The notes under the pieces were generated by a model. That model was not told where the DNA came from. It saw nothing but the letters and a program-made list of their open reading frames with translations, and made no database searches. Position numbers and translations under genes: made by a program. Below, piece after piece: positions 1-6,362 of a DNA stretch of 15,205 bases. How positions within the stretch are numbered: the stretch's first letter is position 1; every line of letters begins with the position of its first letter. The DNA is from an uncultured Fretibacterium sp. (lineage in GTDB: Bacteria; Synergistota; Synergistia; Synergistales; Aminobacteriaceae), in the NCBI GenBank assembly GCA_937892105.1, contig CALAUZ010000186.1:1-15205 (forward strand), written 5' to 3'.

Positions 1-95
1 GACCTGAAGGCCCGATAGCAACAGTAACGACAGATCCAGAAGAAATCCGCAGAATAGTGAAATTGCGCCGGAAAACAATGGGGCTGGGAGAATGA
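1..95 (+). CDS. C-terminal tail of an unknown protein (5' end outside window)
   Basis: A frame open from the left edge (codons from base 3) runs for 30 codons to a TGA at 93-95. It shares ATGA with the start of the next gene, so the two are almost certainly translationally coupled. The visible tail is short and charged, ending in the Arg/Lys-rich stretch EEIRRIVKLRRKTMGLGE. I do not recognise the family. Because the next gene encodes a GNAT acetyltransferase and many GNAT toxins are preceded by a small antitoxin gene, an antitoxin is a reasonable guess. The visible part is too short to show a ribbon-helix-helix or other DNA-binding fold. Confidence 0.55.
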   Translation, partial: PEGPIATVTTDPEEIRRIVKLRRKTMGLGE

Positions 96-673
96 ACATC
101 AGGACATCAAATATCCTTGATGAGATTGACTTTGCCGGAGGAGAAGAAAGTCTCAGGCAGGATTTATCACTATTTTCATGTCCGATTAACCCCAAAATAG
201 AGAATTTCATTCGCAACAGAGCGATAGATTTCGCACGCCGGAAAGTGTCAATCACTTACTTGGTGAGCGACCTAACGGACGGCCAAATTCTCGGCTATTT
301 CACTCTGACACATAAAGCAGTGTTAATTCCTTCAGCAGGGTTAAGCAGCACATCACGGAAGAAGCTGGAAAGATTTGCACGCCTTGACAGGGATACAGGT
401 GATTACATGGCCTCTGCTTTCCTGATAGCACAGCTTGGGAAAAACTATGCGATTGATGACGGAACTCGAATTACTGGCAGAGAGTTGTTGAGCATAGCTA
501 ATGATATTCTCATGAGTATTCAGCACCAAATCGGAGGAGGAATAATTTATCTCGACTGTGAGGACAACGAAAAGTTAAAACAGTTCTACAGCAACGAAAA
601 ATTCCAGCCGTTCGGGGAACGTTACTCGGAAGAAGAAGAACAGAAATATATCCAATACATGAGGTTCTTTTAG
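92..673 (+). CDS. GNAT-family N-acetyltransferase, possible toxin-like enzyme
   Basis: The 193-residue protein looks like a GNAT fold enzyme, which transfers acetyl from acetyl-CoA to an amine. The beta-strand ILGYFTLTHKAVLIP (66-80) is followed by a helix and the strand ASAFLIAQLGKNYAI (107-121). The segment DDGTRITGRELL (122-133) sits where GNATs carry the R/Q-x-x-G-x-G/A acetyl-CoA loop, here with Glu131 at the last Gly/Ala position. The C-terminal motif IYLDCEDNEKLKQFYSNEKF (152-171) matches the family pattern with an FY before a GF-like turn, and Tyr166 is the likely general acid. The ATG at 92 overlaps the upstream stop, and GGGG at 80-83 gives a usable ribosome binding site. The pairing resembles TacT/AtaT-type toxin-antitoxin operons. 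The protein is somewhat longer than typical TacT, the substrate is unknown, and a housekeeping acetyltransferase is not excluded. Confidence 0.75.
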   Translation: MNIRTSNILDEIDFAGGEESLRQDLSLFSCPINPKIENFIRNRAIDFARRKVSITYLVSDLTDGQILGYFTLTHKAVLIPSAGLSSTSRKKLERFARLDRDTGDYMASAFLIAQLGKNYAIDDGTRITGRELLSIANDILMSIQHQIGGGIIYLDCEDNEKLKQFYSNEKFQPFGERYSEEEEQKYIQYMRFF

Positions 674-755
674 GCTGGGACTGAAAAAGGCTGTCGTTCA
701 TATATTATTGCGCGAGAAATATTTTCTACCCGTCCTGCTTTTTTGCTCCGAACAA

Positions 756-764
756 TGCTACAAT
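756..764 (+). promoter_or_regulatory. Extended -10 promoter candidate for the liv operon
   Basis: TGC followed by TACAAT (759-764) makes an extended -10 element 42 bases before the livH start. The base stretch 17 bp upstream (736-741, TGCTTT) is a poor -35 box, so recognition would rest on the extended -10. The same nine bases, TGCTACAAT, occur ahead of the secreted-protein gene on the other strand. Confidence 0.5.
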
Positions 765-795
765 TTATACAAATCCTAATCTTTTAACAGGAAGG

Positions 796-818
796 GTTGA
801 GAATATTTGAATCTCAAC
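796..818 (+). promoter_or_regulatory. Inverted repeat with the livH TTG start in its loop
   Basis: GTTGAGA at 796-802 is perfectly complementary to TCTCAAC at 812-818, leaving a 9-base loop (803-811) that contains the TTG start codon at 807-809. The Shine-Dalgarno AGGAAGG (789-795) ends right against the stem. As RNA this would be a 7-bp hairpin presenting or masking the start of livH; as DNA it could be a dyad operator about 30 bases past the -10. The repeat is seen directly; a regulatory role is inference. Confidence 0.4.
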
Positions 819-1703
819 ATATTTGTACAACACTTCATTAATGCCTTGAGCTTAGGCTCTCTTTACGGCCTTGTAGCTGTCGGCTACACAATGGTCTACG
901 GAATATTAAGGCTCATCAACTTTGCTCACGGCGACATATTCATGTTAGGCGCATACTTCGTCTACTTTGCCACCATCGTCTACCATCTCCCATGGGCACT
1001 CGGCGTAATCCTCGCTGTAATAGGCACAACAATATGCGGCCTCCTCGTTGACCGTATAGCCTACAAACCCTTGCGTGAAGCCCCCAGAATTTCCGCCCTC
1101 ATCAGCGCAATCGGTGTCTCATTCTTCATCGAGAACTTTGCAGTCGTCGTCTTCACCGGAATGCCGCGCCCAGTCGTTCAGCCTCCCATTCTCATGAAAC
1201 CCATAGAGCTTTCAGGGGGAGTAAGGCTTATTCCGCTTGGTATTCTCGTTCCTGTCGTTGCGTTCGCGCTTGTGGGAGTTTTGCTGTGGCTTCTGTACTG
1301 CACGAAACCCGGCCTCGCAATGCGTGCTATATCGTTCGACATTGAGACTACCAGAATGATGGGCGTATCGGTCAACAAGATTATCGCTCTGGCGTTCGGA
1401 CTTGGTTCTGCTCTGGCGGCTGTAGCTGGAATAATGTGGGCACTGCGATATCCTCGTGTTGAACCGTTCATGGGAATGACACCCGGTATAAAGGCGTTCA
1501 TTGCGGCGGTATTCGGCGGGATTGGCTCTGTTCCTGGCGCAATGATTGGCGGGCTTATACTCGGCTTCGTTGAGATTATGTCGGTAGCGTTCTTCCCTAC
1601 ATTGTCAGGGTATAAAGATGCTTTCGCGTTCCTGCTGCTCATAATGATACTGCTTTTCAGACCAACAGGATTATTAGGCGAGAAACTGGAGGACAAAATA
1701 TAA
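807..1703 (+). CDS. livH: Branched-chain amino acid ABC transporter, LivH-type permease
   Basis: The 298-residue, highly hydrophobic inner-membrane protein has the LivH-family signature near its N-terminus (GSLYGLVAVGYTMVYGILRL, then INFAHGDIFMLGAYF). The cytoplasmic coupling region is AMRAISFDIETTRMMGVSVN, followed by the typical GLGSALAAVAGIMW helix and a Gly-rich GIGSVPGAMIGG segment. With LivM it forms the channel for high-affinity uptake of leucine, isoleucine and valine or related amino acids. The start is TTG at 807, supported by AGGAAGGG at 789-796; no ATG fits the conserved N-terminus. The stop TAA overlaps the next gene's ATG by one base. The first gene of a three-gene operon; exact substrate range cannot be read from sequence. 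Confidence 0.93.
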   Translation: MNLNIFVQHFINALSLGSLYGLVAVGYTMVYGILRLINFAHGDIFMLGAYFVYFATIVYHLPWALGVILAVIGTTICGLLVDRIAYKPLREAPRISALISAIGVSFFIENFAVVVFTGMPRPVVQPPILMKPIELSGGVRLIPLGILVPVVAFALVGVLLWLLYCTKPGLAMRAISFDIETTRMMGVSVNKIIALAFGLGSALAAVAGIMWALRYPRVEPFMGMTPGIKAFIAAVFGGIGSVPGAMIGGLILGFVEIMSVAFFPTLSGYKDAFAFLLLIMILLFRPTGLLGEKLEDKI

Positions 1704-3529
1704 TGCACAGGGTCAGAAATTTACTGCTAACGATAATTGCTGTCGTTCTTTTCGCTTTCTTCCTTGACAAAGCCCCCATGTTCCTCAATGGTTACTGGCA
1801 GAGAATACTCAACCTCATAGCCATAAACGCAATATTAGCCCTAAGCCTTAACCTGATTTACGGCATTACGGGAATGTTCTCATTAGGACACGCGGGATTT
1901 ATGGCAATCGGCGCATATGTCTCTGCACTTTTAGTACTGTCGCCGGCACAGAAGAATGCTATGTGGATACTTGAGGATATCTATCCATGGCTCCTGAACG
2001 TCAACGCACCTTTCATAGCGTCAATCATAATCGCGGGAGTTATAGCGGCATTCTTCGGATTATTGGTTGCGCTTCCAGTATTGAGGCTTGGCGGGGACTA
2101 TCTAGGAATTGCGACGTTAGGTTTCGCGGAGATAATACGAATACTTATAACCAACACTGCGAGGCTCACAAACGGTTCTCTGGGACTGAAGGGGATACCT
2201 GCATACACCACGCTGTTCATGAGCTGGGGCTGTCTTGGAGTTGTACTTCTTTGCATGGTATGTATGTTGAGGAGCAATTTTGGGGGAGTTCTCAGGGCTG
2301 TACGCGATGATGAGATTGCGGCCAGAATGATGGGCATAAACACTTTCCGTGTGAAGGTACTTGCGTTCACACTGGGCTGCTTCGGCGGAGGTCTCGGAGG
2401 CGCGTTAATGGGCAACCTAATAACAACGATTGATCCGCGAATGTTCATGATTACGCAGACATATAACGTTCTGATGATTATAGTTGTCGGAGGGTTAGGC
2501 TCAGTAACAGGCTCAATAATCGGCTCTGCACTGGTTACGACAATGCTGGAATGGCTGAGGTTCGTGGAGAACCCAATCACAATCGGAAGCGTAAATATTC
2601 CCGGCATTCCTGGTATGCGAATGGTTATATTCTCGCTGCTTCTTATCATCGTAATCATCTTCCGCCGCGAGGGCATAATGGGAATGCGCGAGTTCACGTG
2701 GGATATATTCTTCCCGAAGCCAAAACCTAAGCCCAAAACTGAACGCTCAGATAGTGATACGGTACTTGAAGTCCGCAATGTAGTGCTGAAGTTCGGAGGG
2801 TTATCGGCTATTGAGAATCTGAGTTTCGACATTAAGCACGGACAGATTATGGGTCTTATAGGGCCGAACGGTGCTGGAAAAACATCGGCATTCAACGTAA
2901 TAAGCGGTTTCTACAAGCCGACATCAGGAAGCATAAAGTTTCTGGGAAAATCAATCGGAGGATTAAGCCCTGATGAAGTCTGCCGGGAGGGAATGAGCAG
3001 GACTTTCCAGAACATACGGTTATTCGGCCATGAGACAGTGTTGCAGAACGTAATGACAGGTTCAAGGATACGCCAGAAATATTCATGGTGGATGACGCTT
3101 GCACCGTTCATATTCACAGACGTAATACGTGAGGACGCAGCATCGAAGGCGCGCGCTCTGGACTTGCTGGCACAGCTGGGACTTGAGGAATTTGCGGAGG
3201 AGAAGGCTTCTGCATTGCCGTACGGTGCGCAGAGAAGGCTTGAGATTGCGAGGGCACTTGCGACACGTCCGAAGTTTCTGCTTCTTGACGAACCGGCCGC
3301 AGGAATGAACCCGCAGGAGAGCGAGGAATTGCTGCAGTTCATACGCAGGTTACGCGATGAGTTTGATCTGACGATACTACTGATTGAACACGATATGAAA
3401 GTGGTAATGAATGTCTGCGATTATATTCACGTTCTGGATCAGGGAGTACATATTGCGGAGGGAACACCTGACGAGATAAAGGCAAATCCGCGAGTAATCG
3501 AGGCATATCTTGGGAAGGGGGCGGCATAA
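1703..3529 (+). CDS. livM: LivM-LivG fusion: branched-chain amino acid permease joined to ATPase
   Basis: A single 608-residue protein joins two usually separate subunits. Residues 1 to about 336 are a LivM permease with multiple membrane helices, including NLIYGITGMFSLGHAGFMAI, LRLGGDYLGIATLGFAEI and the coupling stretch RAVRDDEIAARMMGIN. A Pro-Lys linker (PKPKPKPK, 338-345) follows. Residues about 354-608 are a complete LivG ATPase: Walker A GPNGAGKT 387-394, degenerate LivG-type signature PYGAQRR from 506, Walker B LLLDEP with Asp529/Glu530, and H-loop His563. Start ATG at 1703 overlaps the livH stop; GGAGGA at 1688-1693 is well spaced. No frameshift or stop lies between the two halves, so the fusion is genuine in this assembly. 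LivM-LivG fusions occur in several lineages; the two-LivG dimer geometry is replaced by one tethered LivG plus LivF. Confidence 0.93.
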   Translation: MHRVRNLLLTIIAVVLFAFFLDKAPMFLNGYWQRILNLIAINAILALSLNLIYGITGMFSLGHAGFMAIGAYVSALLVLSPAQKNAMWILEDIYPWLLNVNAPFIASIIIAGVIAAFFGLLVALPVLRLGGDYLGIATLGFAEIIRILITNTARLTNGSLGLKGIPAYTTLFMSWGCLGVVLLCMVCMLRSNFGGVLRAVRDDEIAARMMGINTFRVKVLAFTLGCFGGGLGGALMGNLITTIDPRMFMITQTYNVLMIIVVGGLGSVTGSIIGSALVTTMLEWLRFVENPITIGSVNIPGIPGMRMVIFSLLLIIVIIFRREGIMGMREFTWDIFFPKPKPKPKTERSDSDTVLEVRNVVLKFGGLSAIENLSFDIKHGQIMGLIGPNGAGKTSAFNVISGFYKPTSGSIKFLGKSIGGLSPDEVCREGMSRTFQNIRLFGHETVLQNVMTGSRIRQKYSWWMTLAPFIFTDVIREDAASKARALDLLAQLGLEEFAEEKASALPYGAQRRLEIARALATRPKFLLLDEPAAGMNPQESEELLQFIRRLRDEFDLTILLIEHDMKVVMNVCDYIHVLDQGVHIAEGTPDEIKANPRVIEAYLGKGAA

Positions 3530-4261
3530 ATGGGAGCCATGCTTAAAATCGACAAACTTAATGTGAGTTACGGAGCGATACATGCAGTTCGTGATGTGTC
3601 GCTGGAAATCAACAAGGGTGAAATCGTAACGTTAATCGGCGCGAACGGTGCGGGGAAATCCAGTGTAATCCGGGCGATCATGGGTCTTGTCAAATCCAGA
3701 GCAGAGGAGATGTCCTATACGTCCCCCCGTGATGGAAGAACCGTGAGTATCCTGAACCGTCCGGCGGAAGAGCATGTTAAGCTTGGAATATCACTCAGTC
3801 CCGAAGGCAGACGAATACTCCCACAGTTGACGGTAGAAGAGAACCTTACACTCGGAGCATATATCCGCGATGATGTAAAGGGAATTGCGGAGGATATGGA
3901 GTATGTGTACTCGCTTTTCCCGCGCCTCAAGGAACGTCATAGGCAGAAAGGGAGTACGTTATCTGGCGGTGAACAGCAAATGCTTGCAGTAGGAAGGGCG
4001 TTGATGAGCCGTCCAGATCTTCTAATGCTTGACGAACCGAGTTTGGGGCTTGCACCGATTTTGGTTGATGAGGTATTCGCGATTATACGTGAGATCAACG
4101 CTCAGGGAAGGACTATATTGCTTGTGGAACAGAATGCCTTTGCGGCGTTGAAGGCTGCACACAGGGCGTATGTTCTTGAAGTTGGGGCGATAGGGCTTTC
4201 GGGTAGTGGTGCGGAACTTCTGAATAATCCGAAGGTTAGAGCGGCGTATCTGGGAGGATAA
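3530..4261 (+). CDS. livF: Branched-chain amino acid ABC transporter ATPase LivF
   Basis: The 243-residue cytoplasmic ATPase pairs with the LivG half of the preceding fusion to power import. Walker A GANGAGKS is at 37-44, the ABC signature LSGGEQQ at 144-150, and Walker B LLMLDEP has Asp168/Glu169. The switch position is Gln201 in LLVEQNAF rather than His, which is usual for LivF and separates it from LivG. The LSPEGRRILPQLTVEENL segment is also typical of LivF. The ATG at 3530 immediately follows the upstream TAA, with GGGAAGGGGG at 3512-3521 as binding site; Met4 at 3539 is a weaker alternative start. It closes the operon; no periplasmic binding-protein gene is found in the window. Confidence 0.93.
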   Translation: MGAMLKIDKLNVSYGAIHAVRDVSLEINKGEIVTLIGANGAGKSSVIRAIMGLVKSRAEEMSYTSPRDGRTVSILNRPAEEHVKLGISLSPEGRRILPQLTVEENLTLGAYIRDDVKGIAEDMEYVYSLFPRLKERHRQKGSTLSGGEQQMLAVGRALMSRPDLLMLDEPSLGLAPILVDEVFAIIREINAQGRTILLVEQNAFAALKAAHRAYVLEVGAIGLSGSGAELLNNPKVRAAYLGG

Positions 4262-4271
4262 GAGGAATTTT

Positions 4272-4304
4272 CCCCCGCCTCACTTATAGACGGGGGTATA
4301 TTTC
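4272..4304 (+). terminator. Intrinsic terminator after livF
   Basis: CCCCCG (4272-4277) pairs with CGGGGG (4291-4296); inside it CT pairs with AG across a one-base mismatch, closing a 7-base loop. A moderately T-rich tail TATATTTC follows on the plus strand. The hairpin overlaps the last codons and stop of the convergent glycosyltransferase gene. The other strand is followed by an A-run and lacks the T-tract needed for termination in that direction. Confidence 0.7.
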
Positions 4305-5293
4305 TTGGATCTCTCCATGATTTTAACGGCAAGTTTCGGCATAAATGCTGTAAGTACCATCATGAGCTTCTTAGGTAGAGTACACCCTCCTGCCAGGAAC
4401 GCAGGAATATCTCGGATATGAATTTTTCCGGTTAGCTCCGCAATTATGCGCTCATATGGAAACTCACTCTTATTGTAAGCGATACATACATTCCTAAGTA
4501 TCTTCATTGTGTTATCTATGCAGTTGTTACGGAAATGCTTAGATAGCACAGACCATTTATCAGGATATTGTTTTTTAAAGTAGTCTTCGACTATCGAATA
4601 TGCCGTATAGTAATCCATATATCTTGAACTATACATGGTGTGCATCAGTGAGTTGTCCTGCTGCCTGTAATAGTATAGTACATTATCTGACACAGCCACT
4701 GACCCTGCGGCATTGAATATCTGTGGCATAATAATGAAATCTTCAGCGGTCATAATTTCTTCCGGAAAGAATATTCCATTACCTTCCATATGAATATTAG
4801 TTTTGTATAATTTACAAAATGGGCTTATATTAGTTCGATTATTTTTTACGGCTTCAATTATTGCCTCTGAAGAGGATAGAATATCATAATCAGGTACAAC
4901 TTCATTATTAATCTTATCTGTGTGTATACTATACGTGCAACATGACATTCCTGTATTACTCTCTATGAGCGTTTTGTAAAGTTGCTCAAGATATACCCTG
5001 CTTATATAGTCATCACTGTCTATAAATGTTATATATTCCCCTGTTGCTGCCCGTATTCCTGCGTTACGTGATGAGCCTGGACCTCCGTTAGCCTTGTGTA
5101 TAACTCTTACACGGTTGTCCTTATTTGCGTATTCATCACATATGGCTGGGCTTCTATCGGGTGAGCCATCGTCAACAAGAATAATGTCTAAATTCTTGTA
5201 CGTTTGGGAGATAACACTGTCAACGCATTCACTAAGATATTGCTCGACGTTGTATACCGGTATTACTACGGAAATAAGTGGATTGTCTGACAT
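4280..5293 (-). CDS. Family 2 glycosyltransferase
   Basis: The 337-residue protein has a GT-A domain in its first half: PLISVVIPVYNVEQYLSECV at the N-terminus, nucleotide-binding VDDGSPDRS (Asp41, Asp42), GGPGSSRNAGIRAATGEYI, and the metal-binding DSDD at 92-95. A later AED (183-185) is the usual position of the catalytic acid in this family. The C-terminal tail is basic and amphipathic (PKKLMMVLTAFMPKLAVKIM), suggesting membrane contact. Likely role: adding a sugar to a surface polysaccharide or glycan from a nucleotide-sugar donor; acceptor unknown. Start ATG at 5293 has a near-perfect AAGGAGG 9-10 bases upstream. The gene is alone, convergent to livF, and clearly more AT-rich than its neighbours (many ATA, AAT, TAT codons), hinting at horizontal acquisition. 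Confidence 0.88.
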   Translation of the reverse strand: MSDNPLISVVIPVYNVEQYLSECVDSVISQTYKNLDIILVDDGSPDRSPAICDEYANKDNRVRVIHKANGGPGSSRNAGIRAATGEYITFIDSDDYISRVYLEQLYKTLIESNTGMSCCTYSIHTDKINNEVVPDYDILSSSEAIIEAVKNNRTNISPFCKLYKTNIHMEGNGIFFPEEIMTAEDFIIMPQIFNAAGSVAVSDNVLYYYRQQDNSLMHTMYSSRYMDYYTAYSIVEDYFKKQYPDKWSVLSKHFRNNCIDNTMKILRNVCIAYNKSEFPYERIIAELTGKIHIRDIPAFLAGGCTLPKKLMMVLTAFMPKLAVKIMERSKKYTPVYK

Positions 5294-5328
5294 TCTTTGA
5301 AACCTCCTTTCCTGTATTTTATAAAAAA

Positions 5329-5337
5329 ATTATAGCA
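5329..5337 (-). promoter_or_regulatory. Extended -10 promoter candidate for the glycosyltransferase gene
   Basis: On the minus strand TGC precedes a perfect TATAAT (5334 down to 5329), 35 bases upstream of the glycosyltransferase ATG and 20 bases before its AAGGAGG. No convincing -35 hexamer lies 16-18 bp upstream. Confidence 0.55.
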
Positions 5338-5419
5338 GTACAAGAGAATATTTGCGCTGTCTTATGATTTGTCTTCATTGCAGAAAATATCCACAACTCC
5401 ACTCCGTCAAATGCGACTG

Positions 5420-5428
5420 TGCTAATAT
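5420..5428 (+). promoter_or_regulatory. Extended -10 promoter candidate for the yitT-nyn operon
   Basis: TGC followed by TAATAT (5423-5428) stands 48 bases before the ATG at 5477. The -35 region (around 5400-5405) is not recognisable. It is divergent to the glycosyltransferase promoter about 80 bp away. Confidence 0.45.
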
Positions 5429-5476
5429 AACTCTCACGCAAAAATTTTCACTCAAGGAGGAATAATTACGCACAAA

Positions 5477-6361
5477 ATGAAGAACGCAGTCCGAAAATTT
5501 TTCACACTCGCTTACTCCCTCATCTCTACTGAATGGAAAGCCGTAACAGTCATCGTATTAGCCAGCCTTCTACAAGCCTTCGCGGTAAATTACTTCACGC
5601 TTCACTACAGGTTCCCGGACTTGGGAGTATCTGGAATTGCCGTCCTCACAAACTACATGTTCGGAATTTCCCCAAACTGGGTAATCCTTACAGGCAATAT
5701 CCTTCTCGTGATATGGGCATGGCGGGACTTAAACCTTCGTTTTCTGGGCCTAACTCTCATAGCTATTTTCACGTTTTCGACAGGGCTGTCAATTTTCGCT
5801 CTTTACCCCCTTACACTCCCTGACGACAAATTCATGGCCACCGTCATCACTGGTCTGTTGAAAGGTTCTGCGGGCGGCCTCATGTTCAACGTTGGAGGCT
5901 CTGGAGGAGGAACAGACATTATTGCTGCGGCATTGAGAAAGCGTTACGGGATTGAGGTTGGAAGGTTCTCGATATTCATCAACATGTTCATTCTCGCCCT
6001 GTCAATCAGTGTCGTTGGCCTTGAAGCTGTGGTATACGGTGCAGTCGGCCTCTACGTCAACGGCGTAACAGTCGATAACGTTACCAGAAGTTTCGACAAA
6101 CGCAAGCAGGCCATCATCATCACAAACATTCCCGATGAACTCAGCGCGTACATCAATTCCATGCACAAAGGAGTTACCCGTCTTGAGGGCAAAGGAGGAT
6201 ACACCGGGCAGGTTCGGCCGGTACTGATTACACTCCTTGAACCCAGACAGGTCGTGTTGCTGAAACGTTTCCTGAAGGAGCATGACGAGAAAGCTTTTGT
6301 GTCAATATGCGATGCTTCGGAAGTATTAGGGCAGGGCTTCAAGAGTTGGAGGTCATTATAA
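5477..6361 (+). CDS. YitT-family membrane protein (DUF161 plus DUF2179)
   Basis: The 294-residue protein has a membrane region of about five hydrophobic segments (roughly 22-40, 50-62, 67-82, 88-112, 165-195). The Gly-rich family landmark GGSGGGTDIIAAALRKRYG (140-158) sits before the last of these. A soluble C-terminal domain (about 208-288: KQAIIITNIPDELSAYI, GKGGYTGQVRPVLITLL) matches the ligand-binding-like DUF2179 fold. The YitT family is widespread but its transported or sensed ligand is unknown. Start: the strong AAGGAGG (5454-5460) lies 16 bases before the ATG, which is long; in-frame ATT (5465) or ACG (5468) would be closer, but ATG is retained. The next gene begins one base after the stop, so the two are probably made together. 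Confidence 0.87.
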   Translation: MKNAVRKFFTLAYSLISTEWKAVTVIVLASLLQAFAVNYFTLHYRFPDLGVSGIAVLTNYMFGISPNWVILTGNILLVIWAWRDLNLRFLGLTLIAIFTFSTGLSIFALYPLTLPDDKFMATVITGLLKGSAGGLMFNVGGSGGGTDIIAAALRKRYGIEVGRFSIFINMFILALSISVVGLEAVVYGAVGLYVNGVTVDNVTRSFDKRKQAIIITNIPDELSAYINSMHKGVTRLEGKGGYTGQVRPVLITLLEPRQVVLLKRFLKEHDEKAFVSICDASEVLGQGFKSWRSL

Positions 6362-6362
6362 A

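Noticed and set aside
715..727. Small palindrome AGAAA-TAT-TTTCT upstream of the liv promoter
   Set aside because: Short and AT-rich; palindromes of this size are expected by chance in such sequence.
1178..1708. Minus-strand open frame of 176 codons opposite livH
   Set aside because: Antisense shadow of livH with Pro/Ser/Ile-rich composition and no recognisable domain.
2098..2895. Minus-strand open frame of 265 codons inside the livM-livG fusion
   Set aside because: It lies fully antisense to a well-supported gene, has low-complexity Ile/Pro/Ser-rich content typical of a reversed frame, no ribosome binding site and no family motif.
4121..4132. LivF has Gln instead of His at the switch position, which could look like a missing catalytic residue
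   Set aside because: VEQNA is the normal LivF pattern, so it is not a defect.
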